From an uncultured Bacilli bacterium (GTDB taxonomy: Bacteria > Bacillota_I > Bacilli_A > RF39 > UBA660), in the NCBI GenBank assembly GCA_944359055.1, contig CALVSO010000012.1, positions 1 to 42,121 of the forward strand: a DNA stretch of 42,121 nt, written 5' to 3'. Below the pieces are notes generated by a model that worked only from the letters and a program-made list of their open reading frames with translations, was not told where the DNA came from and made no database searches. Shown here in pieces: positions 33,347 to 40,479 of the stretch. The position numbers and the translations under genes were made by a program. Position 1 is the stretch's first letter. Each line of letters opens with the position of its first letter.

Positions 33347-34449
33347 AATAACTTGCCTCTACTTTCGTATTTATTTATTTTATAATATTCAACTATCCAA
33401 TTAGCTCTTCTTAAAACTAATTCTTTAGCAAAAACTAATCTATCTGTTGGTAATTCATCTTTATAATAATCAAATAATTTATCAATATTTTCTCTAGTTA
33501 CATTTTGTTCTATTTTATTTATAATATCTTCAATATATTCTGGATAATAATGAGTTAAATAACTAATCATTTGTTGATATTCCAATGTCGAAACGTCATA
33601 TTTACGATAACTATCTCCGATTTTGTTTAACATTTTATGGTAATCATTAATCGATAACTTACCTTCTTCAACTAAAACAAGTAACTCTTTTTTCTTATTA
33701 TCTATTAAATCCATAATTCTTTTAGATTCTAAATTGTCCCATATTCTTTTTTCTTTGTATTGATGGAATCTATCCAAAGTAACTTTTCCTACAATATGTT
33801 TATGAATAATTAAATCTAATTGTTTTTCATCTACGATATTACCAAATTCGTCAACACATTGTCTTAATCTATGATCTACCATTGAAACACCTAATGATGT
33901 ACAATTATCATAAAGAGGCGCTAATCTAATCGAATTATTTTCATGATTAATAATTATTCCATAATTTGATGGATTTCTATCTCTATTTCCTATTAAAGAA
34001 TCATATACAAACATATTAATAACATCTTGCATTAAATTATATTTTAAAACTGATTGAATGATTAAATCAGCAGTATATAATTGATGAGTTTTAGGATTTA
34101 TCAAACTGGTATTTTTAAATCCTGGATCAATTAAATTAATCAAAGTAACACCATCAATAAACTCTTCTTTTTTAGGTCCTTCTAATTCGTTATCCAAAAA
34201 ATCATAACTTAAAACACCTTTTACGCCATCATTTTCACACAAATAATAGTTAGCAACTGGAATTCCAATAAGTTTTGCTATATCGGCAGCCATACATTCA
34301 GATACATCATTATATACAGGAGTATTATCATTTTTAAAAGTACCTATTTTAAATAAATATCTCTTTCCATAAGCACAAATCCAATATTTTGGTTGTTTCC
34401 CAACTGGTTCTGGCATATATATTTCTTCTTTTATTATCTTTGCCCTCAT
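33343..34449 (-). CDS. HipA-like Ser/Thr kinase (HipT/CtkA-like)
   Basis: The 368-residue product has HipA-fold kinase features: GKQPKYWI as the loop before the ATP-binding Lys34 (RYLFKIG), the helix SECMAADIAKLIG, the catalytic loop GNRDRNPSNYG with Asp157 and Asn162, and the metal-binding Asp181 in LAPLYDNC. The ATG at 34449 is chosen because GTGGTGAA just upstream serves as ribosome binding site. HipA-type kinases phosphorylate targets such as aminoacyl-tRNA synthetases; the target here is unknown. Promoter TTGTTT (34491-34496)/TATAAT (34468-34473), 17-bp spacer. Its upstream side borders the spoIVB fragment repeat. Confidence 0.8.
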   Translation of the reverse strand: MRAKIIKEEIYMPEPVGKQPKYWICAYGKRYLFKIGTFKNDNTPVYNDVSECMAADIAKLIGIPVANYYLCENDGVKGVLSYDFLDNELEGPKKEEFIDGVTLINLIDPGFKNTSLINPKTHQLYTADLIIQSVLKYNLMQDVINMFVYDSLIGNRDRNPSNYGIIINHENNSIRLAPLYDNCTSLGVSMVDHRLRQCVDEFGNIVDEKQLDLIIHKHIVGKVTLDRFHQYKEKRIWDNLESKRIMDLIDNKKKELLVLVEEGKLSINDYHKMLNKIGDSYRKYDVSTLEYQQMISYLTHYYPEYIEDIINKIEQNVTRENIDKLFDYYKDELPTDRLVFAKELVLRRANWIVEYYKINKYESRGKLL

Positions 34450-34495
34450 TAAGTTCACCACATTTTTATTATAACATATTAAATATTTTTAAACA

Positions 34496-34629
34496 AACAA
34501 AAAAGAGGAAATATCCTCTTAGTTTTCTCCTTCTTCTAACATACTAGTAATAAATATACCATAACCTTTATGTGGATTATCAACAACGACATGGGTAACC
34601 GCACCTATTATGTAGTCATCTTGAATAAT
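34496..34629 (-). pseudogene. Duplicated 3' fragment of the S55 peptidase gene (direct repeat, copy A)
   Basis: This 134-bp segment is identical to 36087-36220 except for about three bases at its far end (near 34614-34626). It covers the last 36 or so codons, stop codon and terminator hairpin of the S55 peptidase gene. The reading frame has no start and the coding similarity ends abruptly at 34629. Together with the intact copy it forms direct repeats around a 1.6-kb island. Confidence 0.9.
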
Positions 34630-34679
34630 ATTATGTAATTATAAAATATTTAAAATTATACTAAATAAGTAATTAATTA

Positions 34680-34707
34680 TTGACTTTTTAAAATTTTACT
34701 ATATAAT
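34680..34707 (+). promoter_or_regulatory. Promoter of the 76-residue gene
   Basis: TTGACT (34680-34685) and TATAAT (34702-34707), 16-bp spacer. Confidence 0.6.
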
Positions 34708-34732
34708 AACTAAAAAGAAAGGAGTGTTGTAG

Positions 34733-34963
34733 ATGCCTTGGTGGTCAGAAAGTGATAATGTAAAAGAAGGTTATAATAGAGATTCAGATGGGACAATCAG
34801 TAAGTATCATAGAACTACATCTTATGATGGTGACGATCATGACCATGAATTTTATAATACGCACACTGGTGTGATAGGATATCATGGAGATAGAGCTGAT
34901 AGAAGTGATTATGGAAAAGATTATGATAACTTTTCTGATAATAATGGAAGATATAGAAAATAA
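34733..34963 (+). CDS. Hypothetical hydrophilic protein, 76 residues
   Basis: The small protein is rich in Asp, Tyr, His and Gly (TSYDGDDHDHEFYNTHTG, DRSDYGKDYDNF) and has no hydrophobic core, so it is probably disordered or metal-binding. AAAGGAGTGTTGTAG precedes the ATG, a promoter lies upstream, and a shared terminator follows. No family is recognised. It lies in the island between the direct repeats, opposite in strand to the other two island genes. Confidence 0.65.
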   Translation: MPWWSESDNVKEGYNRDSDGTISKYHRTTSYDGDDHDHEFYNTHTGVIGYHGDRADRSDYGKDYDNFSDNNGRYRK

Positions 34964-34969
34964 AAAAAA

Positions 34970-34998
34970 TAGACTTATAAGCGAAAATTTAAGTCTTT
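34970..34998. terminator. Bidirectional terminator inside the island
   Basis: AGACTTA/TAAGTCT stem with T runs on both strands, between the 76-residue gene and the convergent 114-residue gene whose stop codon lies in the stem. Confidence 0.75.
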
Positions 34999-35319
34999 TT
35001 TTTTGTTTATAATATCTATTAAATATGATAATTGTTTTTTGTTAAATTTATGTTTTTCAGATAAAATTAAAACCTCGTATAAATCATTATCGATTTTTTT
35101 ATAGGATAAATTTAACTTTGTCGATTCAAATAATTCATCACTAATTACATTATCATTATCTAAAAAAGAGTATTTAATACAATATTGTTCCCCATAATTT
35201 AATCCCTCATTATCTGGAATATATATTTCTATAAATGCCTTCTTCCAATTTTCATTAAATTCATCATATCTCCAAAAAACATCTACTATGCCAATTCCAT
35301 AAAATTCTTTTATATCCAT
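34975..35319 (-). CDS. Hypothetical protein, 114 residues (possible immunity-type partner)
   Basis: The acidic protein starts MDIKEFYGIGIVDVFWRYDE and looks like a small alpha/beta domain. It overlaps the stop of the 233-residue gene by one base and has GGAGGATAAG as ribosome binding site, so the two form an operon. Size, acidity and island location recall immunity or antitoxin proteins, but this is only inference and no family is recognised. Confidence 0.6.
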   Translation of the reverse strand: MDIKEFYGIGIVDVFWRYDEFNENWKKAFIEIYIPDNEGLNYGEQYCIKYSFLDNDNVISDELFESTKLNLSYKKIDNDLYEVLILSEKHKFNKKQLSYLIDIINKKKDLNFRL

Positions 35320-36020
35320 TACTTATCCTCCTTACATATTGAATAATATTCTGATGAATATGATTTCCACAATTTTTTTTGTGTATACTGATATTTTCTT
35401 TTAAAAGTCCACTTGCATAAAAATAAAATATTAACTTCATTTCTATAAAAACATTTGCTAATTTCTTCAATGTTAGTTGGAAAATGAGAATTTTTATGTG
35501 CAACTTCATAAGATGACATTATCCTAAAATAAATATCTTTTTCAACATTTTTATTATTTTTATCATATGATACAGATTTGAAAAAATCTATTTCATTTTT
35601 ACACATTCCTTTATCTTTAATATTAATATCTATATAAGTAGCCTCATCCATCAAGCAAATTAATTCAGAAACCGATAAAAGAGTATCTGGTATTATATTA
35701 TCATTGTAGTATTTTTCATTTAAGAACAAAAAATATTTGTTGTAGTTATTATTAAATAAAGTTTTACTAGAACAATCTAATTGTAATTTTTCATTTAACC
35801 ACCAATATTTATTATATAGCATACAATTCCATTTGATATTTCTTGTTTTTACTATTAATTTTTCTAATTCAATAAAAGCAATAGCCGTATTATAGTCCAT
35901 TTTACAAAAAAGTAATCTATCTACAAGTTCATGATAAATTTCATTTTTGTCAAATAAATTTTCAGTTTGTAATTTAACTATTAATTCAGTAAATAAATAA
36001 CTTGAAAATTTTGGATTCAT
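35319..36020 (-). CDS. Hypothetical protein, 233 residues
   Basis: I do not recognise this protein. It is soluble, mainly helical, rich in Asn, Lys, Tyr and Cys (nine or so cysteines, more than its neighbours), and ends in a basic segment (FKRKYQYTQKKLWK). It has a promoter TTGATT (36064-36069)/TATATT (36041-36046) with a 17-bp spacer, and AGGAGTGAAG ahead of the ATG. It is the first gene of the island adjoining the S55 peptidase gene. Confidence 0.6.
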   Translation of the reverse strand: MNPKFSSYLFTELIVKLQTENLFDKNEIYHELVDRLLFCKMDYNTAIAFIELEKLIVKTRNIKWNCMLYNKYWWLNEKLQLDCSSKTLFNNNYNKYFLFLNEKYYNDNIIPDTLLSVSELICLMDEATYIDINIKDKGMCKNEIDFFKSVSYDKNNKNVEKDIYFRIMSSYEVAHKNSHFPTNIEEISKCFYRNEVNILFLCKWTFKRKYQYTQKKLWKSYSSEYYSICKEDK

Positions 36021-36040
36021 TACACTTCACTCCTATAAAT

Positions 36041-36069
36041 AATATAACTTATATTTCCAAAAAAATCAA
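36041..36069 (-). promoter_or_regulatory. Promoter of the island two-gene operon
   Basis: Minus-strand TTGATT and TATATT with a 17-bp spacer, immediately after the terminator of the S55 peptidase gene. Confidence 0.55.
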
Positions 36070-36086
36070 GTTATTTATTTATTTAT

Positions 36087-36220
36087 AACAAAAAAGAGGA
36101 AATATCCTCTTAGTTTTCTCCTTCTTCTAACATACTAGTAATAAATATACCATAACCTTTATGTGGATTATCAACAACGACATGGGTAACCGCACCTATT
36201 ATGTAACCATCTTGGATAAT
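36087..36220. repeat. Direct repeat, copy B (3' end of the intact S55 peptidase gene)
   Basis: This is the partner of 34496-34629, offset by 1591 bp in the same orientation. It includes the terminator hairpin AAGAGGA/TCCTCTT (36094-36111) and the last 36 or so codons of the gene. Confidence 0.9.
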
Positions 36221-37072
36221 AGGTGAACCACTCATCCCCTGCACTATACCATTTGTTTTTTGAAGTAATTCAGAATCTGTTATTTTAAATGATAAATTTT
36301 TAGTTTCTTGATTTTTACTTATTTTAGTAATTTCAATTTCATATTCTTTTACTACATCATCTTCTAAAACTGTTAAAATTTTAGCACTACCTTTTTTTAT
36401 TTCATCAGGCTTAGCAACTTTATAAAGTTTTGAATCATCGAAATCATTTGTATAATTACCAAATATACCTTTTATAGTATTTTCAAATATTGTACCATTA
36501 ATATTTTCTGTATCTATTTGAGCATTCTTTTCACCTGGTATACCGTTAGAACTTGGTTCAATATCAGTAACTTTAGAATCATATATACTACCACCAGAAA
36601 TACTTAAAATTTGGCCTGTTCTACTATCAATTATTTCGTGACCTAATGCTCCAAATAATTTTGTATTAGGATCAATATAAGTTAATGTTCCAATACCTGT
36701 AATACTATCTTTTACATAAATACCAGTTTTATAGGTATCATTTTCTTTTGGTAAGGTTAAAGCTGTTGTCTTAGTTTCATTATCTCTTACATAAGTAATA
36801 TTTATATTACCATTGCTTAATTTAATTTGATTAGTTAAATCATAAATAGAATTAATTTCTTGGTTATTAATTGAAACTATTCTATCTCCTATTTTTAATC
36901 CAGCATCACTAGCAATATAAGAATTATTTACTTTGTAAAAACCAACTACTATAACACCATCTGCTTTCAATTCAATACCGATGTTTTCACCGCCGACATA
37001 AACGTAGCCTGAATAAGCTAAAGCAATAGAAGGAACAAATAGAAGAAGGAAAAGAAATGCTTTTTTAAACAT
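36110..37072 (-). CDS. SpoIVB-type S55 peptidase with PDZ domain
   Basis: The 320-residue product has an N-terminal signal/anchor helix (residues 4-19), a PDZ domain (about 35-105, DAGLKIGDRIVSINN) and an S55 peptidase domain with the catalytic His145 in FGALGHEI and nucleophile Ser283 in GMSGSPII. In spore formers SpoIVB cleaves SpoIVFA to activate sigma-K; S55 homologues in other bacteria have other or unknown roles. Usual SpoIVB is about 400-430 residues, so this is a compact form. AAAGGAGATGTCTG precedes the ATG. Its 3' end is duplicated downstream. Confidence 0.88.
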   Translation of the reverse strand: MFKKAFLFLLLFVPSIALAYSGYVYVGGENIGIELKADGVIVVGFYKVNNSYIASDAGLKIGDRIVSINNQEINSIYDLTNQIKLSNGNINITYVRDNETKTTALTLPKENDTYKTGIYVKDSITGIGTLTYIDPNTKLFGALGHEIIDSRTGQILSISGGSIYDSKVTDIEPSSNGIPGEKNAQIDTENINGTIFENTIKGIFGNYTNDFDDSKLYKVAKPDEIKKGSAKILTVLEDDVVKEYEIEITKISKNQETKNLSFKITDSELLQKTNGIVQGMSGSPIIQDGYIIGAVTHVVVDNPHKGYGIFITSMLEEGEN

Positions 37073-37148
37073 CAGACATCTCCTTTTCTAACATAGACTA
37101 CATTTATATTATTCTCTAAAAACAATCATTTATAATTTACAATAATTT

Positions 37149-37604
37149 CTAGTTTAAAATAACTATTGATAAATTTAAAAATCCAGCAAAAAATAGCCAA
37201 AATAAATATGGAATATTCATTAAACCTGCTAATTTATTAATATTATAAAATTTAATAATCATAATAATAACTAATACTATTAATAATAAAATCCAAATAA
37301 AACCTAATAAATATAATTTAAATCCAAAAAATATTAAAGTCCAAAAAGAATTAACTAATAATTGTAAAAAATATATTTTTATCGCATTTTTCTTATTATA
37401 TCCATAACTTTCATAAATAATGTATAATGATATTCCCATTAATAAATATAGAATACTCCAAACAATTGGAAAAATATAACCTGGAACATCAATAACTTTA
37501 TTTAAATCAACATATGAATTACTGCCTATAAACAAAGCAAAAAAGCTACCAATAAAAAAAGTAATAACGATACATAATAATAATGATTTTAAATTAATTT
37601 TCAT
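37149..37604 (-). CDS. tspO: TspO/MBR family membrane protein
   Basis: The 151-residue product has five transmembrane helices and the TspO signatures PGYIFPIVWSILYLLMGIS (about 40-58), LLVNSFWTLIFFG and IPYLFWLFFAGFLN. TspO proteins bind and photodegrade porphyrins and other ligands, and are often stress-related. The family length is 150-160 residues. It stands alone, followed by an unrelated gene. Confidence 0.93.
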   Translation of the reverse strand: MKINLKSLLLCIVITFFIGSFFALFIGSNSYVDLNKVIDVPGYIFPIVWSILYLLMGISLYIIYESYGYNKKNAIKIYFLQLLVNSFWTLIFFGFKLYLLGFIWILLLIVLVIIMIIKFYNINKLAGLMNIPYLFWLFFAGFLNLSIVILN

Positions 37605-37645
37605 TATATCACCATTATATTTTATTACTTTTAATATAAATTATT

Positions 37646-38071
37646 CTATAAAAATTTTTTTAATTTTTCTACTGAATCTTCTTGCATATCAACATATTCT
37701 TGAACTAATTTGTGAACTTTTCCATCAATTTCTTTATGATTTAATAATTTTCTACCTTCAATAATTCCCATATTAGTTCCTTGAAGTAATAATTCTGCTA
37801 TTTTAGAAGAACTATTATCCATAAGTGTTTTCATTTCAACCCCATACCAAGTTAAAGCTTTATTAATTGCATTTGTTTCATGTGGTTCTTTATCACTAGG
37901 ATATAATTCATTTATTTTACTAGATATGGATTTATATTTTTCATATTGTTCAGTTAAAATATTTTTTAATTTTTCATCTTCTACTTTATCTAACACAAAA
38001 TGAATCGCATCCTTTCCCATACAAGCACCTTTATTTAATTCATCTAATACATTAATTTCATTTTTATCCAT
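37646..38071 (-). CDS. Ferritin-like (DUF2383-type) four-helix protein
   Basis: The 141-residue all-helical product begins with NVLDELNKGACMGKDAIHFVLDKV-like residues, a pattern I associate with the DUF2383/PA2169 ferritin-like group. Glu and His residues recur at helix positions suitable for a di-metal site, but binding is not shown. No membrane segment. GGAGGGAAT precedes the start. Function is unknown; stress or metal storage roles are usual guesses for the group. Confidence 0.6.
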   Translation of the reverse strand: MDKNEINVLDELNKGACMGKDAIHFVLDKVEDEKLKNILTEQYEKYKSISSKINELYPSDKEPHETNAINKALTWYGVEMKTLMDNSSSKIAELLLQGTNMGIIEGRKLLNHKEIDGKVHKLVQEYVDMQEDSVEKLKKFL

Positions 38072-38110
38072 AAATTCCCTCCAATTTTAATTTGTGGATA
38101 AATTATAAAA

Positions 38111-39124
38111 TTATTCACTATTTCTTTTAAAACTTCCTATAATTAATAAAATTCCTACTATTATAAACATTAATAAGATTAAATATGGTATTAAATAATT
38201 TAAACTAAATGATTTATAGATTTCTATAATTGAAAATGTACCTGTTATCATATATAAAGCCATAAAACCAATTATTAAAAATACGATTCCCATTAATAAT
38301 GTTGTCACATTAAAATTTAGATTATCTAATTTTTCTTTAATTTTAGGAGACATATTTATAAGTATAACAAATGGAATCATTGTAAACATAATACCTATTA
38401 ATAATAAAACTATTTCACTACTACCGCCTGATATAATTGCTTCACTAGGATTAGATGGATTATATTTAATAGTTCTACTACTACCTCCTTTTGGAATCAT
38501 ATTAGTTCCATAATCAGTTGAAACAGTATATTCTTTACTATTAACATTATAAGAATATATCAATTTATAAGTAGTTCCGTCTTCATCACTATTATACATT
38601 TCATAATCAACAAAATAACCAATAGTTTCTACATAATTACTAGTCTTACTTAAATTTTTAAATGAATTGCTTATTCCAAAATATAACATAACAATTCCGA
38701 TTAAAACAAATAAACTTAAAAATAAATAAGGAAATATTTGTTTAAAATTTATTTTTTTAAATAACTTAGTTTCTTTTCCAAATAATTTTTTTCTTACTAA
38801 AAAAATACCAATTATCCAAAAAGGAATAGATACTATTATTAATGAGTAATCTTTACTTAAAATAGATAATCCTGTCCATAATATTAAAAATAGAAAAATA
38901 AATGATAAAAATCCAATAATAGATACTTTTTCAAAAAAACTATTATTTATATTATCACCTTTTAATAAAAGTATATTTTTTACAACATCACCCGATATAC
39001 AAATTATAAAAGGGATAAACATAAAATTAATAAAAATATTATTACTTATAAAAGAAAATAATAAAAACCCCATAATAACTAATTCAGCTATTAATTTATA
39101 TATTAATTCATATTTTTTATTCAT
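38111..39124 (-). CDS. DUF3592 membrane protein
   Basis: The 337-residue product has about eight membrane helices: four or five before and three or four after an extracytoplasmic beta domain (about 155-225). That domain carries the DUF3592 pattern, with YKLIYSYNVNSKEYTVST and IKYNPSNPSEAII. The function of DUF3592 is unknown. It lies 2 nt upstream of the ASCH gene's stop, on the same strand, so the ASCH gene and this gene likely form one transcript. Confidence 0.75.
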   Translation of the reverse strand: MNKKYELIYKLIAELVIMGFLLFSFISNNIFINFMFIPFIICISGDVVKNILLLKGDNINNSFFEKVSIIGFLSFIFLFLILWTGLSILSKDYSLIIVSIPFWIIGIFLVRKKLFGKETKLFKKINFKQIFPYLFLSLFVLIGIVMLYFGISNSFKNLSKTSNYVETIGYFVDYEMYNSDEDGTTYKLIYSYNVNSKEYTVSTDYGTNMIPKGGSSRTIKYNPSNPSEAIISGGSSEIVLLLIGIMFTMIPFVILINMSPKIKEKLDNLNFNVTTLLMGIVFLIIGFMALYMITGTFSIIEIYKSFSLNYLIPYLILLMFIIVGILLIIGSFKRNSE

Positions 39125-39126
39125 TA

Positions 39127-39480
39127 TTATCTATTCTCTTTTCTAATATCTATTCTAATACCTAAAACACCATATTTTTCTTGTTTATCTTTTGAATAAA
39201 ATTTTTCAAGTTCATTTAGAAGTTCATCTTTTGACATAGAAATATCAGCTAAAATAGAGATGTCAAAATCACTAATTAGTTCTTCAAATGAATTATATCT
39301 TAATAAGCCAACAACTTTAGTATCAAATGATTCATTTAAATCAGGCTCTTTCAAAAATTTTATAGTATCACCTAATTTAATATTTTTTCTTTTTTCATCA
39401 TATAATCTTAATTCAATTCTCTTGGTTCCGTTTAACATGTAATTATAATATCTTGGTTGTAATTTTAATTCATAAATCAT
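39127..39480 (-). CDS. ASCH domain protein
   Basis: The 117-residue product fits the ASCH fold, a PUA-like RNA-binding beta barrel: LKLQPRYYNYMLNGTKRIELRLYDEKR (split over about residues 5-31) followed by GDTIKF and a C-terminal GVLGIRI strand. The conserved G-x-K-x-x-E-x-R motif appears as GTKRIELR. Relatives are proposed to act in RNA modification or as amidohydrolases. It is transcribed ahead of the DUF3592 gene. Confidence 0.85.
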   Translation of the reverse strand: MIYELKLQPRYYNYMLNGTKRIELRLYDEKRKNIKLGDTIKFLKEPDLNESFDTKVVGLLRYNSFEELISDFDISILADISMSKDELLNELEKFYSKDKQEKYGVLGIRIDIRKENR

Positions 39481-39531
39481 TTTTATTTTCCTTTCTATTT
39501 TTGAAATTAAAAAATAATTATCTCAAAAGTG

Positions 39532-40032
39532 TTATTTTAACATTTCTTTTGCCCATTTTTTAACATCCTCTAAATCTTTTTTATCTGGATGAGTAAGAGC
39601 ATCTTCAAAATTTTTAAGGCTTACTTCTAAATTTTTATCATTAGGATTTTCAGTTATCATTTTTATATATCGTTCTTTAATTTGTATTGGCATTTTTCTC
39701 TGACAATAAAAACATCCTAAAATTGTATTAGAAGAATCGATATATTATTTTACTCTACTAAATAAAGTATCATAATAAGTGGTACTTCCACCATAACCGG
39801 CTGTACCAAAATAAGCTATTTTTTTATTTTTTAATTTCTTTAAAAAATTGATAATATCATTAGATGCATCACCTTTATTAGTCCAAGATCCTATAAAATA
39901 AATATCAGCATCAATTTCTTCATTTATTGGTTTTCCAAAATAAGCTATTTCTTCTTTTATTTCACTTTTAATAGTTTCAGCTAATAATTTAGTATTTCCT
40001 GTAATACTTGAATAAATAATTGCTACTTTCAT
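39532..40032 (-). pseudogene. Flavodoxin family gene interrupted by one in-frame stop
   Basis: The first 95 codons encode a flavodoxin N-terminus with the FMN phosphate loop SSITGNTK (residues 8-15) and the FMN-contact segments IGSWTNKG and GTAGYGGS. A TAA at 39745-39747 stops translation, but the same frame continues without another stop for 70 codons to 39532, including GCFYCQRKMP, a typical C-terminal segment of this flavodoxin group. The restored length (about 166 residues) is normal. So a single nonsense change broke the gene, or the base is a sequencing error. GAGGTGATTTT precedes the ATG. Confidence 0.85.
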
Positions 40033-40077
40033 AAAATCACCTCAATTATTAATATTATATCATAAATTTTTATAACA

Positions 40078-40479
40078 CTATTCAAAAACTATATTTAATA
40101 AATTATCAAAATTTATTCTTTTATTATCAGTTAAGACAATAAACTTATTAACATTATCTATTTTTTTAACATTACAAATTATTGTTTCATAAGAGCCACC
40201 TATTTTTTTATTATCAGGTATAAAATATGTAATCATTACTTTAGGATTTTCTTTTATATTATTATTTATCAATTTAATATTTTCATTTATTATAGTTTTT
40301 AATTCTTCATCTAATTCTATTTTTTTACTAGTTATCCTTGCTTCTTCTTTAATAGCACTATCATATCCTTTTAAAGCTGCAAAAGGCGCGAATTGAGCTG
40401 CTCTATTATGTAAAGTCATAGGTTTTCTAGTATTAGAAACATGATGAAGTAAATTTATAATATCATTGTATTTATTCAT
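40078..40479 (-). CDS. YolD-like protein
   Basis: The 133-residue product carries the YolD signature RAAQFAPFAALKGYDSAIKE (about residues 26-45). YolD-like proteins are encoded beside Y-family polymerases (UvrX/YqjW type) and are thought to act with them in the damage response. The ATG at 40479 lies within the last codons of the polymerase gene, after TTGGAGGTCATC; the TTG start upstream would overlap that ribosome binding site. The 8-nt overlap implies coupled translation. Confidence 0.88.
   Translation of the reverse strand: MNKYNDIINLLHHVSNTRKPMTLHNRAAQFAPFAALKGYDSAIKEEARITSKKIELDEELKTIINENIKLINNNIKENPKVMITYFIPDNKKIGGSYETIICNVKKIDNVNKFIVLTDNKRINFDNLLNIVFE

Noticed and set aside
35264..35509. 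81-codon minus-strand ORF bridging the two island genes
   Set aside because: It is another frame of the 233- and 114-residue genes, which have promoter and ribosome binding site support; I considered whether a frameshift fused them, but the one-base stop/start overlap with GGAGG explains them as separate genes.
39745..39747. Stop-codon reassignment as explanation for the interrupted flavodoxin
   Set aside because: TAA is used as a normal terminator by most genes here and no tRNA evidence suggests recoding; TGA is also a stop, so a Mollicutes-type code does not apply.
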